From contig AP026542.1 in NCBI GenBank assembly GCA_026075535.2, forward strand, positions 5,022,001 through 5,086,000: DNA of 64,000 bases, in the 5' to 3' direction. Position 1 is the first letter of the stretch. Each line of letters opens with the position of its first letter. The notes beneath the pieces were generated by a model. It did not search any database. It was not told the origin of the DNA and was given only the letters and a program-made list of their open reading frames with translations. Shown here in pieces: positions 43,400 through 55,470 of the stretch. Both the position numbers and the translations under genes were made by a program. This DNA comes from Tricholoma matsutake. Taxonomy: Eukaryota > Basidiomycota > Agaricomycetes > Agaricales > Tricholomataceae.

Positions 43400-44000
43400 T
43401 CTGTGTCTCGGCTAATTTTTGAGTCCCACAGTTAGTAAAGTCAGTAATTTTTGTAATGGTTGCTCAGAACTTACTGACCGTGGGGAAAACAGACATGGAA
43501 AAACGGTCACACTGAATTTTTTGGTGGTTTCAGGTTCTAAGAATGAGTCTTAACTTTGTTAAGGACTTGTAATTCTGGTTTTGAAGAATGAATCTCAACT
43601 CCATTAAGGACTTGTAAACCTACCAAAAAAAAGCGAAGGGAAAAGGGCCAGGAATGAGTGGAATAGCATGTGGGGATGATGAGCATGACACTAGCCGAGG
43701 CTGTGGCGCATGTTGATCAACTGTGGGAGACGGTGATCGGGTGGTGACTGGCATGAGAACTGGTGGTAGGGTTTTGATGCAATCAAGTCTAGGAATAGTG
43801 AGGCAGACACAGCCTCACTATTCTTAGGCTTGTATTGTGGGAAGGTCAGGTGCTGGTGGTGGTTGCGTGCAGATCCCTAGTGGTGATATCAATCATCAGT
43901 GGTGTGGCAACAGTTGTGTTGACCACCAACACACTGTGTGAAGGGTCTCGGTAATCAATGGGTCAGCAATTCTAATACCGTAGTAACCATGCAGAACCCG
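43400..44000. repeat. hAT-3 right interior, shared with 63590-64000
   Basis: No gene. 43420-43880 is a close copy of 63580-64000 (GGACTTGTAAACCTACC, GGCCAGGAATGAGTGGAATA, GTGTTGATCAACTG-like words). It contains an inverted pair CTAGGAATAGTGAGGC...GCCTCACTATTC (43790-43826). Confidence 0.8.
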
Positions 44001-44202
44001 TGACCTGAACACCATGGATTTTACCATACCCATACCTATGTCATTCCTTACCAAGACTATATTACTCATTTATTTAAATTTAATAGTAACCATCTGTTCA
44101 TCCACAGATATCACCCATGCAATATCCATATCCATATCCATCCATCCATATATCATATCCACAGATGGTCATCCAGATGATGGCCATCCATGGTAGTCCC
44201 TA

Positions 44203-44257
44203 CTTGGATATATACTGAAGTGCGTACCAATCTGCACTGATAATCAGGGATCCATCT
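44203..44257 (+). pseudogene. pol: Copia RNase H, piece 2
   Basis: Short stretch reading GYILKCVPICTDNQGSI, the copia DNQG motif, between hAT-3 and KDZ-2. It bridges pieces 1 and 3 of a single original element. Confidence 0.85.
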
Positions 44258-44680
44258 CACATAGGTAAGCTACACTGTACCGAATAATACGGTCTATCGA
44301 ACGCATACAGTGTACCCAATGATACGGGTTCGGTGGACGCCATCGAACGCTCTCATAGTATGTATAACATGTACTAGTATCAAATGAATACACTTTTACA
44401 ATTCTTGCTTGTGATACACTATGAAGAATGTTAATAATATACAGATCAGAGATAGTGTACATGGTACTCGGCAATGGCAATGGCAACAGCAACGGCATCA
44501 GCATAGAAGTACGGCATTGGCATCAGGCACCACTTCGCCATGACAGTACGACCTAGCTGCATGTACTATAGTGAATTACAATGCTTGGTATAGATGTGCA
44601 TAGGAGACTGTATGGCCTAGCTATGGGCAATGATGCAATAATTCATTCTATGTAGTGCAGACCTACCAAACAGGTCTTTT
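44258..44680 (+). repeat. KDZ-2 left terminal inverted repeat
   Basis: Inverse of 61600-61952. Landmarks: GGTCTATCGAACGCATACAG, CATGTACTAGTATCAAATGA, TACAATTCTTGCTTGTGATA. Part of it (TACAATTCTTGCTTGTGATA to GATCAGTGA) is repeated directly at 44678-44745. Confidence 0.9.
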
Positions 44681-45491
44681 ACAATTCTTGCTTGTGATAC
44701 ACTGTGAAGAATGTTAATAGACAGATCAGTGACCTATGAGATAGTGTTGGACACGGTATTCGGCATCAGCATCGGCATCGGCATCGGCATCAGCATTGGC
44801 ATAGATGTGCAGTAAGAATCTAATACCGTTGATGAAATAGTCACAGCCATCGGCATCAGCATCAGCAGACACGTAGGCACAGAAATCTACATCAACATCA
44901 ACATTGGCAGCAGCAGACAGACACTTTGGGGTGGAAATCTATATATCAAGAGCATCGGCAATGGGCATTAGCAAACCAGATGCACAATGGGCGCAGGCAG
45001 TATGAATGAACAAAATCAACAAAACAGCAGTGTTCATCCTAGCTAAAATAACAATGTCAGTACTAGCTAATTGTGAGAACCGGTGGGATTGGCCATGTTG
45101 TCATCATGGGACAATGATCTCATTCGAATGTCTGAGAACCTGCATTTGAATGATTTCAGATTATATTCCATCCTTTCCTTCAAGGTTGCATATGTCTTCA
45201 ATGTGACATCTTGCTGTTCCAGCTTCTCAACCTCGGCCATGTAGAGACGATGACTGGCATCCTTGTATGAGGTGCCAAGGGTGTTTTGCAGGGCTTTCAC
45301 TTTGGCATGGCAGCTCAACAGCTCCCTGTCTGTCAATTTCTGCAACAGGATGAACTAACAGTCATACAAATGAGGACAAGGCACTTACTGGATCAGCAGG
45401 TAGCATTAGCTGGTTGCAAGCCAATGCATAGTAGTATGGTGTATCAGTCATGTTTCCAGACTGCAAAGTCATCAGTGAGAGGATTAGACAA

Positions 45492-46818
45492 TGATAGGTT
45501 GTCTCCTCAGCTCAAAGGCCAATTCACTATTTTGGCCACATTCTAATCACATTGGATAACTCGCACGAGGTCCCAGAAGCAGTGCAACCACTCCCGACCA
45601 AGTCTACCAAGGGCGATATCGCGTCGAACGCAGTCGAGCATCGTGTTGAACATCGTTGAACATTATTGAATGCGATTGAACATTGTCAAGCATCATCAAA
45701 TGCGATTGAGCATTGTCGAACATGATTGAGCATCGTCAAACGCGATTGAGCATTGTCAAACGCGGTCGAGCATTGTCAAACGCGGTCGAGCATTGTATCA
45801 AACGTGATCGAGCATTGTATCAAACGTGATCAAGCATTGTATCAAACGTGATCGAGCATCATATCAAACGTGATCGAGCATCGTATCGAACACGATCGAA
45901 CATTGTCAAGCATTGTTGAGCATCGTCGAGCGTTATCAATCAATATCGAGAGACTGTGAGCAACATCAGGTGCCGCATTTGTTATCTATATGGTGGAATA
46001 ACATGCGCCAGGAAGTATTCCAACTCGTGCTCAAACTTGCTGATAGTAGGTCAGCCTCGTTCCAAGTCCCTATCGTGCACAGAACCCGCTGGATGCATTA
46101 TTGCAAGACTTAGCGCAGTTTATACACAAAGGACAGTCCCCTTTTAGTTCTATACCCTTTATTACTCTTTCATCATATGATATATATCTTTCTTGTTCAG
46201 ATTACAGTCTCCTTTTTGGCCTTGTGCCTTAACTCATATCTTTTGCCTCATGTTCTACACATGTTCTCTAGCCTTTTTAGGTACTTTCTTTATTTTATAT
46301 AAAAAGAGGTACTAGATACAAAGAAAAAGAAAAGTTGTCATCTTCCTCCCAGATCACAGTGATTTGAGAGTACAGTTTAGTCTTATTCAGTCCGAAGTTT
46401 GGTGTTTTACGCTAAACTTCCTCGAAATTCCTCGAAATTCCTCGCATTACGCTATTTTCCCTCTTGCTTCCCTCGCTTAGCCTTTTTGCCACTTCTACTA
46501 CTCGTCTAGTCCCCTGATCTTGCATCCGAACATATCTGCGCACTCGAACTTCCTCGAAACCTCTTCGAAAAATATTGCGACATCTCGAAAATCATCGCAA
46601 AGTCTCGCAAATCATCGCAACCTCTCGAAAATCATTGCAAAGTCTTGAAACACATTCTTTTAGCCTCGAACTGCTTTGACAAGCATTTGTTTTATGACTA
46701 TTTGACGGTCGGTCTGACAGGTGACATCTAGAGGGCCTCGCAACCTTCCTCTGACTCGTGTTATACCATCTGAAGCCTTTTGTGGGTTTTGTTTGGGTTT
46801 CCAGGTTGAGCATCATCA
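45492..46818 (+). mobile_element. Solo LTR F, Gypsy-1 family, long variant
   Basis: 1,327 bp, TGATAGGTTGTCTCC...GAGCATCATCA; flanks ACAA (45488-45491) and ACGA (46819-46822), one G/A difference. Longer than copy A because of an expanded GAGCATTGTATCAAACG(T/C)GATC array (45640-45930). Its 3' third (CTCGAAATTCCTCG words, 46400-46640) is shared with LTR B but not with A, C, D or E, which defines two subfamilies. Confidence 0.92.
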
Positions 46819-46844
46819 ACGAGGCAAACAAGAAATGGCACCGG

Positions 46845-47055
46845 CTAAGACACGGCATCGGCTAAGACACGGCATCAGCTAAGACACGGCATCAGCTAAG
46901 ACGCGGCATCAGCTAAGACACGGCATCAGCTAAGACGCGGCATCAGCTAAGACATGGCATCAGCTAAGACATGGCATTGGCCAACAGGACGACATTGGCC
47001 AACAGGACGACATTGGCCAACAGGACGACATTGGCCAACAGGACGACATTGGCCC
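46845..47055. repeat. Two adjacent 17-18 bp minisatellites
   Basis: About eight units of GGCATCAGCTAAGACAC (46850-46975), then five of GACATTGGCCAACAGGAC (46975-47050). They lie in gene D and fit the GGCATC/GGCATT hexamer theme of the element. Confidence 0.92.
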
Positions 47056-47288
47056 AAGGATGGCATCAGGCCAAGACAGCTAGGCTGGCGGCAACGAGAC
47101 TGAAAAGAAGAAAATCTTACCCCCCCATGTGCCATATGTACATTGAATTCAACCTTCTTGCAATAGGCCTCCATTGCCTGGTGGGTAGCTGGAATCATAA
47201 AATGGGGCACTAGATAGTGCTGCCCATTGTCACCTCGGATAATGACATATCCATCAGGAATATAAGTGTCAGTTTGCTGATTGCTCAT

Positions 47289-47449
47289 GGTATAGATAAC
47301 ACAGATGATAACAAGTGATACTGTTTAATCAGGACATTATTTGTTTGTATATATTGTATATCGATCAACAACACGTGATTGTTGATTTTCAGTGTTTCAC
47401 TCTTTTTCATCTCAACATCGACCCCGCTGCTGCAGCTGACTCATCAACC
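47289..47449. promoter_or_regulatory. Shared D/A divergent promoter region
   Basis: 161 bp between the opposed starts of D (47288) and A (47450). Contains TGTATATATTGTATATC (47347-47363), AT-rich and TATA-like, and a pyrimidine-rich TTCACTCTTTTTCATCTC just before ATG A. Confidence 0.5.
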
Positions 47450-49807
47450 ATGAACGTTACACGCCAACAAGTGCTTGGCCAGATCAGTGAGATCGAGCAA
47501 TCCATCCGCAATGGCCTTCGGGACCAAAGTATCAAGGCCATGATGAAGGAAAGAAAATCGGCCCTTGTGAGTGGATTGGCATGCTATCAGATCAACGATG
47601 CACTTACCAATTGTAGAAAACGTTATTTGCCTGGCAAAGAGAGGTTCTCACAGAGGATGTGCAGGCTGTCTTCCGGGCCGATGCCTTTTTGTGGGGATTT
47701 GTGGTAGCATGGTCAAAGTCAGACAGGACAGGTGACCTGAAGTTTATTGAAGGTCAACTGAGGGCAATGAAGACCTTTGACGAGAAAAAGGGCATAACAG
47801 GTCCTGTGTCCACATCGGCTGGACCAACGGCAGCAGCGATGGCAGTTGGAACGGGAAGGGCAGGTGGAACAGCAAGGGCAGGTGGAACAGCCACTGCAGT
47901 GGGAAAGGGAACAGCAGCGGGAAAGGGAACAGCAGCAGGAAAGGGAACGGCAGCGGGAAAGGGAATGGCAGCGGGAATGGGAATGGCAGCAGGAAAGGGA
48001 ATGGCAGCAGGAAAGGGAACGGCAGCGGGAAAGGGAACAGCAGTGGGAAAGGGAATGGCAGTGGGAAAGGGAACGGCAGTGGGAAAGGGAATGGCAGTGG
48101 GAAAGGGAACAGCAGTGGGAACGGCACCGGCCAAGAAAGTGGGGATGGCAGCAGCAAAGACAGGGACAGCAGCGGCAGAGAAAGGGAGAGCAGCAGCGGC
48201 AAAGGCACAAGGAGCGGCCATGGCAATAGCAGCAGCAACGCCGACACCAACAAGGATAGAAGCGGCACTGGCACTGGCCAAGATGCGGGCCCAACCAGAA
48301 GCATCAAGATCCAGACTTCCAGCCCCAGCCCAGTGACCAATGCTGCCAGCAATCACAGTGAGACCCAGGCTGCGAGAGGTGCAGAGTAGCAGGGGATCGG
48401 AGGAGGATTTTGATGAGGAGATGGAGAGCAATGCCAGTGCCAATCCCAGGATGGAGTGGAAGCAGCACAACACAGCAAGGGCGGCATGAGGACCACCCCA
48501 GCGAGGGAGTTTGCAAATGACACCATGTGCACGATGTGTCAGGCTTAGGCGTGAGTGTTGGGAGCAGGTGAATGGGAAAACAGCCTGCTACTTCTGTGGG
48601 AAAGGGAAAGTTTGGTGCAATCCAGAGGATGTGGATCGAGTGCCGAGAACCAAGAAAGCAAAAGGATCGGCAAGAAGAAAAGCAAAGAAGGTGCAATTTT
48701 CCAGTGAAGACAGTGGAGAGGAATTGTCTAGGCAGTTCACTGCAAGCCAAGAAGGAAAATCCAAAGGTTAGTTCTTCCATATCATGACACATAAAACCAC
48801 TAACACGTATACCCATAGCTGTGGAAGAGGATATCAACATGGCCAATCCCGAGCCTGAGCCGACTGCCCTCCCTGCCCTGACTCCCTACCCCTCTGCTGG
48901 TGACTACACCAGCTTCACTGGATGTCTATACCAACTGGAGGAAGACATGTACAAGCATGCACAGTGGAATGAAGAGTCATTCGTAGAGTCCCAACTCCAC
49001 ATACAAGAACTCTGGGAGATGGTCAACTTGCTTCAAAACAGGGTGAACGACATTGAAGGATACTTTGGGTTGCAGGAGGGTGCACAGCCCATTATGTTGT
49101 ACAATGGTTACATGTCTGGGCAGGTGGTTCGCCTCAAGAGGACTCCAAGCAGGAGGGCAGAGGCAGATTGGGAAGAAATGACAGATGCCAAGGAAGGCGA
49201 TGCCGCTCCCGCTCCTGTTCCTGCTCCCAGTCCCGGTCCTCCTCCTCCTCCTGCTCCCGCCCCTGCTCCTGCTCCTGCTCCCACTCCTGCTGCCACTCCT
49301 GCTCCTGCCCCAACTCCTGCTCCCACTCCCGTTGCCACTGCCAGTGACAAAGACAAACAGATGGCAGAACTGGTTGAGGAGGGGGGATTTGTCGAGGGTA
49401 ACAATGAGCCTGAGCATGGTGAGGAGGGACTGGCTGTGCCGGAAGAGGTGGCGGGGGAAGCATCCTTGGCTGGCACCCCCCCCCATCCAAATTATTCTGG
49501 CCACACCACAGGATTCTCAAGAAATGGTACAGCCCACACCATCAATGGCCCACCACTCCCTCTCCTCTTCCCCCCAACGTTGCTCGCCAAGCCTGAGCCT
49601 GCCGCCCCAGCATCGGCACTTACCCCACTGGCATTGGCAGTCGATGTAATCACCTCACCCCGGCCCTCCCCTCCCCCTGCACAGCTGTGCCGATCCCCAC
49701 GCGGGCTGACCCCTGGTCCATCTGGACTACATTCCAGAAGTACCACCCCTCAGCCAAACCCAAGGAAGAGAGCAGGAAAATCTGAGGACAGAGGGGAGAC
49801 GAAGTGA
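47450..49807 (+). pseudogene. KDZ-2 accessory gene A (zinc-cluster-like protein)
   Basis: Start ATG 47450 (MNVTRQQVLGQISEIEQSIR). Intron 47567-47616 (GTGAGT..TAG) joins to TLFAWQREVLTEDVQAVF. A long Gly/Ala/Lys repeat (47810-48270) follows, then PCARCVRLRRECW...TACYFCGKGKVWC (48525-48620). This is a cysteine cluster of the C-x2-C, C, C-x2-C type found in fungal DNA-binding and KDZ-associated proteins. A basic stretch, an intron 48767-48818 and a final exon with a coiled coil (ESQLHIQELWEMVNLLQNRVNDIEGYF), a Pro-Ala repeat and an acidic/Pro-rich tail complete it, ending in TGA at 49805-49807. In-frame TGA at 48334 and 48488, both readable as former CGA. It probably binds DNA in the nucleus; the target is unknown. 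Confidence 0.72.
47800..48290. repeat. GGGAA/GGCAG minisatellite in gene A
   Basis: Over 20 units of GGGAAAGGGAACGGCAGC-like sequence, open in several frames on both strands. The gene A frame reads AAGKGT/AVGKGM repeats. The Cys-rich and Leu/Pro-rich frames of the other strand are artefacts. Confidence 0.9.
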
Positions 49808-49965
49808 GGCAGAAAAGAATAGATGTGATTCAGCATGTACATAAAAGTTGGACTATCTTTTTTTTCACATTACATAGTGTTTTATTTGTAAATCTACGCA
49901 GCAAATTTCACTTTTTTAATTCTCTGTCTCCTCCCAACAGCCTGGGTTGAAATGGCTTCCTGCTG
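49808..49965. other. Intergenic gap between convergent genes A and B
   Basis: AT-rich, with ATAAAAGTTGG, a T-run and TTTTATTTGTAAATC. Probable 3' ends of A and B; no gene. Confidence 0.5.
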
Positions 49966-49984
49966 TGCAAGGTCATCGGCTGTC

Positions 49985-51075
49985 CTTCAGATAGGTCGTG
50001 CTCGTGCGGAGGATGGATTTGCTGCTGATCCTGATGTTGCCGTTGCCGATCATACTTTTGCCATTGCCGATGTTTGTGTTGCCATTGCCGATCCTACTGG
50101 TGCCATTGCCGATCCTACTGGTGCCATTGCCGATATTGGTGTTGCTGTTGCCAATCTTACAGTTGCTGTTGCCGATATTGGTGCTGCCATTGCCAATTGT
50201 ACTGTTGCCATTGCCAATATTGGTGTTGCCGTTGCTGATCCTAGTGGTGCCATTGCCGATATTGTTGTTGCTGTTCCCGATCTTACAGTTGCCGTTGCCG
50301 ATATTGGTGCTGCCGTTGCCGATTGTACTGTTGCCATTGCTGATATTGGTGTTGCCATTGCCGATCCTAGTGGTGCCATTGCTGATATTGGTGTTGCTGT
50401 TCCCGATCTTACAGTTGCCATTGCCGATATTGGTGCTGCCGTTGCCAATTGTACTGTTGCCATTGCCAATATTGGTGTTGCCGTTGCTGATCCTAGTGGT
50501 GCCATTGCCGATATTGTTGTTGCCATTCCCGATCTTACAGTTGCTGTTGCCGATATTGGTGCTGCCGTTGCCGATTGTACTGTTGCCATTGCCGATATTG
50601 GTGTTGCCATTGCCAATCCTAGTGGTGCCATTGCTGATATTGGTGTTGCTGTTCCCGATCTTACAGTTGCCATTGCCGATATTGGTGCTGCCGTTGCCAA
50701 TTGTACTGTTGCCATTGCCAATATTGGTGTTGCCATTACTGATCCTAGTGGTGCCATTGCCGATATTGTTGTTGCCGTTCCCGATCTTACAGTTGCCGTT
50801 GCCGATATTGGTGCTGCCGTTGCTGATTGTACTGTTGCCATTGCCGATATTGGTGTTGCCATTGCCGATCCTAGTGGTGCCATTGCTGATATTGGTGTTG
50901 CTGTTCCTGATCTTACAGTTGCTGTTGCAGATATTGGTGCTGCCATTGCCGATTGTACTGTTGCCATTGCCGATATTGGTGTTGCCATTGCCGATCCTAC
51001 TGGTGCCATTGCCAATATTGGTGTTGCCATTGCTGATGCCACTGTTGCCATTCCCAATCCCACTAATGCTGCTAA
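49985..51075. repeat. Minisatellite GTTGCCATTGCCGATATTGG
   Basis: About 1.1 kb of 18-bp-based repeats with a higher-order period near 240 bp. All frames stay open. The gene B frame reads MATPISAMATVQSA-type repeats; the two other long frames (IGNG on the minus strand, VAIADIG on the plus strand) resemble beta-helix repeat proteins by accident. Confidence 0.92.
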
Positions 51076-52977
51076 AGCCCTTGCCCTTGCAATAGGACAC
51101 TCTGTCCAATTTCCCCCTAAAAGTGGTCGAGGCTTAGGGCGTTGTGAGCTCTCTTGAGGTATATCCAACAGAAATGGATCAATTGGGCATGGGGGATCAT
51201 TTACAATGGCATTTCCAGCTGATCCAGGCATGATGTATCTCATGTAAATGTGTCGAGGAATGAGACTGTCACTAGGACCATTCATTGGCTGTGGTTGAGT
51301 GACACCAACCATGCAGAGGCTGTCCATTGTCATTTGATCCACTTGACATATTGTGATTCAGTTGTATCAGAATTTGGGGTCTGTCCTGCAGTTGATATTT
51401 GGTGAGCTTCCTTGCTTGCCTTTGACAACTTTTCTGCCTCTTGATGCAGCAGGCAGTTTGGCAGTGGCAACGGCCTCCAGTTCAGTGCTGGGTTGAGGAT
51501 CGGCATCAGCATCATCATTTCTTTGGCCCCTGCATTTGGAAATGTGTCAGGAGGGTGAAGGGTTATTCAAATCATTCAGATAGTGTGCAGGAGCCACACT
51601 CCCATCCATGGCTTTGATTGCTTTGAACTGGAACGCTCTTTCAGGGCCCTGCACTATTTGTCGCTGCAGAACATGGCCAAAGAAGTCTTCTATGATACTC
51701 TTGTGCATGATCTGTGGGTCTCTGATTTTGAACCTAGCTGGGAGATATTCTGGACTGACAAATGATGATGTATGATCTGCAATTGCTTTGAATGGGATAT
51801 GGCGACTACAACCATTGTTTGCTAGTTCTGCAGGAGATGAGTAACGGGTTGTGGAATAGGAAGTCAACATACTGTAATGCTGGCCAACATACAACATAAA
51901 CCATTCTTCCAGCTCTTTTTTCTTGAATTGTGATCCTTTCCATGATGTGGGAAGGATTGGAAAGCCATCATTAGTCATTGTTAATTGGGTTAGTGTTGTG
52001 TTATGTTGCATTGCCAACCTTGAAGCAAGGTGTGATGGGCATAAAAACTTGATATAACTCATAAAGTTTTGCTTCAGTTCAGTTACTTGATCATGATACG
52101 TGTCCAGAAACGATTGTGCAGGGGTGGCTATCAGAGAGGCAACATTTTCATGACTGGAGTCAGCATCGGCATCGGCATCGCATTGGCAGTAAATGATTTG
52201 GGGACTCACGTGTCAACAACCATCAAACCATTAGGTGCAGTATAGGCTGTAAATGTCACAGACAACACCCCCATTTCCAGCCACTGTTGTTGTGCATTCT
52301 CCACCACACATTTAAGGAGGTATTTGTCTGCTAGACTGTGAAATGTTTGTTATGTCTGGCAATGGCAACGGCAATGGCATCAGCTTCAACTTACACTCGC
52401 TTCGTCTGCTCGGGATATCCTTTCCGCATCATTTTCTCCTGTTCAACTTCAAGGATGGCTTTCTCCTCTGCATTCATGGTGTCAAAAACATGCTTGATAG
52501 CTGGCAGTCGCGCTTGGAACCATCCTGGTGTACTTGTGGTGGCGTCCTCAACACCTAACAGGTTTGCAATCTGTTGGAAAACTCAGTCCCGGTACAAGCT
52601 CCAAATGACTTCTGACCGCTTTACTTTGAAGTGGTTCAATTTCTGTGAGAGGCCTTTGGTCATTTGCCAGTTGTTGGAAAGCCAGGTTGTTAGTTCCTGG
52701 TGATGTGATCAATAATACAACCTTCACATGCTTGTGAGTTTACCTTGGCATGAATGCGACTCTCCTCCTCATCCACAGGGGCCCTGTCAATTGATGCCCA
52801 GTAGTTGAATATTGCTGGGAGGATGTCACACTTGAGTATTTGCAATCGACCAGCTTTCAATTCCTGTGATCGGAATGCAACTTTATAAGGCTCAATGATC
52901 TTCTGCTCTTCAACTGTATATCTGCTTCCCTTCCAGTACTGTCTCAACCGCGGGTTCTCTGATGGCTCAGGCGGCAT
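50050..52977 (-). pseudogene. KDZ-2 accessory gene B (conserved basidiomycete KDZ-linked protein)
   Basis: Minus-strand start 52977 (MPPEPSENPRLRQYWKGSRY). Introns with GT..AG ends, at about 52745-52699, 52406-52368 and 52209-52156, separate exons reading LTTWLSNNWQMTKGLSQKLN, LGVEDATTSTPGWFQARLPA, FDTMNAEEKAILEVEQEK, WLEMGVLSVTFTAYTAPNGL and FLDTYHDQVTELKQNFMSYI. Then comes a region with PAELANNGCSRHIPFKAIAD and AIKAMDGSVAPAHYLND, a Lys/Arg-rich linker, RPLLGGNWTEC and a long repeat (51100-50050). Introns two and three consist largely of GATGCC/GCCATT repeats. In-frame stops (for example near 52595 and 51355) mark decay. No catalytic motif. Start 150 bp from the transposase start in the opposite direction suggests co-expression and a helper role in transposition (inference). 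Confidence 0.68.
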
Positions 52978-53126
52978 TGGGGGGGACTGATGTGAAGGAA
53001 AGAATCATTCTTGTCATTGACATAAAACATATCATCAACACGAGGATCACACAAGGATCACATGAGGTTGATAGTACAATACCCCCATCAATAATTGGGT
53101 GTCGTTGTGACTCACCCCAAATCATC
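52978..53126. promoter_or_regulatory. Shared B/C divergent promoter region
   Basis: 149 bp between gene B (52977) and the transposase ATG (53127). Contains GACATAAAACATATCATC (53020-53037) as an AT-rich core and two ACAAGGATCACA/AGGATCACATG words. Confidence 0.5.
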
Positions 53127-53884
53127 ATGAGCCTAACAAGAGTTCCTTACAAGCGAAAGAGAAGATCAAAGAAGAATGCCCCCCTGCATGAGGACAATGA
53201 CAATGCAGTCGATACTGTTACACATGTAGAAGTTGAGGTCAACATGAAACATGGACCAAAAACAAAGTGCATCAAGGTCCCCCTGACTGCAGTGGAAGAA
53301 CCGGGTCAATCAAATTCTGTTATACAGGATAATCCCAATGTTGCTCCAGAATGGGACATGCAAGAACCTCAGGTGGCCGCCGAGCTGACTTGGCCACACA
53401 TCGGCATGGTTAGTTTCTGACACTGATTGCTTACAGAGCGAGGCTCATATACAAATAATAGAGACAGCGAGACTATGTACTGGAGTTTGTGGGATGAGTA
53501 GATGAATTGCTGCAAGCATCCCTCGCTTGGCAGGCATGGTCGGTTGACAAACAAGTTTGCAACCACTGTCCATTCAATAAACGGGCAATTTGGCAATGCG
53601 TTGATTGTTCACTGGGAAGCATGCTTTGCCGCACATGCATGCATGTAACCCACAGACAAAATCCCTTCCATCGCATTGAATGCTGGACCGGCATGCACTT
53701 CCACTGGGCTGAGCTATGGGAGGTCAGCACATACATTTTAGTCCAGCACCAGATGGATCAGCTGATTTGCAATGCTCTGAACTTCCAATTGAAATATCTG
53801 GAGACATTTGAAGACATGAAGGATAAAGCAGAGCAAGAGTCAGCCAATTGGCAGGCAAACAATCACCAATGGCACTGGCACCGG

Positions 53885-55104
53885 TGATGATACTCAACCC
53901 AGAAACCCAAACAAAACCCACAAAATGGCTTTAGATGGTATAACACGAGTCAGAGGAAGGTTGTGAGGCCCACTAGAAGTCACCTGTCAGACCGACCGTC
54001 AAATAGTCATAAAACAACTGCTCGTTGAAGCAGTTCGAGGCTAAAAGAATGTGTTTCGAGACTTTGTGATGATTTTCGAGAGGTTGCGATGATTTTCGAG
54101 GTGTTGCGATGATTTTCGAGACTTTGTGATGATTTTCGAGATGTCGCGATATTTTTCGAAGAGGTTTCGAGGAATTTCGAGTGTGCAGATATGTTCGGAT
54201 GCAAGATCCAGGGACTAGACGAGTAGTAGAAGTGACAAAAAGGCTAATCGAGGGAAGTGAGAGTGAAAATAGCGTAATGCGAGGAATTTTGAGGAATTTT
54301 GAGGAAGTTTAGCATAAAACACCAAACTTCGGACTGAATAAGACTAAACTGTACTCTCAAATCACTGTGATCTGGGAGGAAGACGACGACTTTCTTGTTT
54401 TTCTTTGTATCTAGTACATCTTTTTATATAAAATAAAGAAAGTACCTAAAAAGGCTAGAGAACATGAGGCAAACATGTGGAAAACTCAAGGCAAAAGACA
54501 ATATAAGTATATCAGAACAATAAAGCGAGCCTAGAAGGGGTGAATATAACACATGATGAAGAAATAATAAGAAAGAATAGCTAAAACTGGACTGTCCTTG
54601 TTATAAATTGAATAAAAGATCGGAAACTGCTTCGAGCGGATTGTATGCATGCACATGCAGTCGAAATGTGTTCAATATATGCGATATAGTGTCCCATGTG
54701 TCCAGCATGCATCCGAAGATTGTTTGAACAAGAAATACTGTGTCCGACGATGTTTTTCGAGGTTCAATGTTGTTCAATCACGTTCAATACGATGCTTGCG
54801 ATGCTCGACAATGTTCGATTGCATTCAATATGATCCTCGACGATGTTCGACCACGTTTGACGCTCGACGATGCTTGACAATGTTCGATTGTGTTCGATAC
54901 GATGCTCGACGATGCTCGACGATGTTTGATCGTGTTCGATATGATGCTCGACGATGTTTGATCATGTTCGATACGATGCTCGCACTCAGTAGACTTGGTC
55001 GGGAGTGGTCGCACTGCTTCTGGGACCTCATGCGAGTTATCTGATGTGATTAGAATGTGGTCAAAATGGTGAATCGGCCTTTGAGCCGAGGAGACAACCT
55101 ATCA
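53885..55104 (-). mobile_element. Solo LTR B, Gypsy-1 family, long variant
   Basis: 1,220 bp inverted copy (TGATGATACTCAACCC...ACAACCTATCA) with a perfect duplication CCGG (53881-53884, 55105-55108). The 5-mer view ACCGG is also possible because of base sharing. Inserted in gene C after WHWHR; the following codons QQHRPSSPD are in frame. Confidence 0.95.
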
Positions 55105-55470
55105 CCGGCAGCAGCACCGGCCCTCTTCACCTGACTCAACCTCAAACACATATAATGAGTCTCAGGCCAACGACTGGGCCAAAGATGAAACTGGGGCTGG
55201 CTCAGCATTTTTTAATCACCTTGATGCCCTTTGGCGTCAAGGGAAGGGGAATATTGATATTGAGAATGGTTTCCAAGACTTCTTTGATGGCAATGATGAA
55301 TCTGAAGTTGAGCATGCCGATGATGACCTCCATGGGTTTCAACCATATTTCCCTAATCCTAATCAAACTGCCGATGCCGTCCCAGCTGCCGATGCCGTAC
55401 CTGCTGCTGATGCCATACCTGCTGCCGATGCTGTACCTGCTGCCGATGCCATGCCCACTGCCGATGCCAT

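Larger units (their letters stand above)
36705..44202. mobile_element. hAT-3: 7.5-kb hAT-like element inserted in copia
   Basis: Ends TAGGGACTACCATGGATG and ...CATCCATGGTAGTCCCTA; perfect 8-bp duplication CTTGGATA (36697-36704, 44203-44210). Subterminal DNA is rich in ATCCATGGAT. No hAT transposase was recognised. The inside holds LTR H, a long inverted-repeat unit with a helicase fragment and LTR D, LTR I, AT-rich tandem repeats and a strong hairpin. A second copy starts at 62514. Confidence 0.93.
45067..47288 (-). pseudogene. KDZ-2 accessory gene D (small coiled protein), split by LTR F
   Basis: The minus-strand start at 47288 reads MSNQQTDTYIPDGYVIIRGD and YLVPHFMIPATHQAMEAYCK, a conserved N-terminus that I associate with genes travelling beside fungal KDZ transposases. 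The middle is invaded by two 17-bp minisatellites (46845-47055) and by LTR F. The C-terminus (45345-45067) reads LGTSYKDASHRLYMAEVEKLE followed by a charged helical segment that probably forms a coiled coil. No enzymatic motif. It is divergent from gene A with 161 bp between the starts, so the two likely share a promoter. Function unknown; a structural or DNA-end accessory role is only a guess. Confidence 0.6.

Noticed and set aside
47719..48473. Minus-strand Cys-rich, Leu/Pro-rich and Ala-rich frames of 190-240 residues
   Set aside because: They lie over the GGGAAAGGGAACGGCAGC repeat; the plus-strand frame connects to the upstream and downstream exons of gene A.
49952..51157. Plus-strand 401-residue VAIADIG repeat protein and minus-strand IGNG repeat protein
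   Set aside because: Both are shadows of an 18-bp minisatellite. Only the minus-strand frame continuous with RPLLGGNWTEC fits gene B.
54007..55044. Frames of 65-131 residues with short S/N/R repeats (LTR B)
   Set aside because: They follow the TTCGAG/GATGATTTTCGAG short repeats of the LTR and are broken in sister copies.
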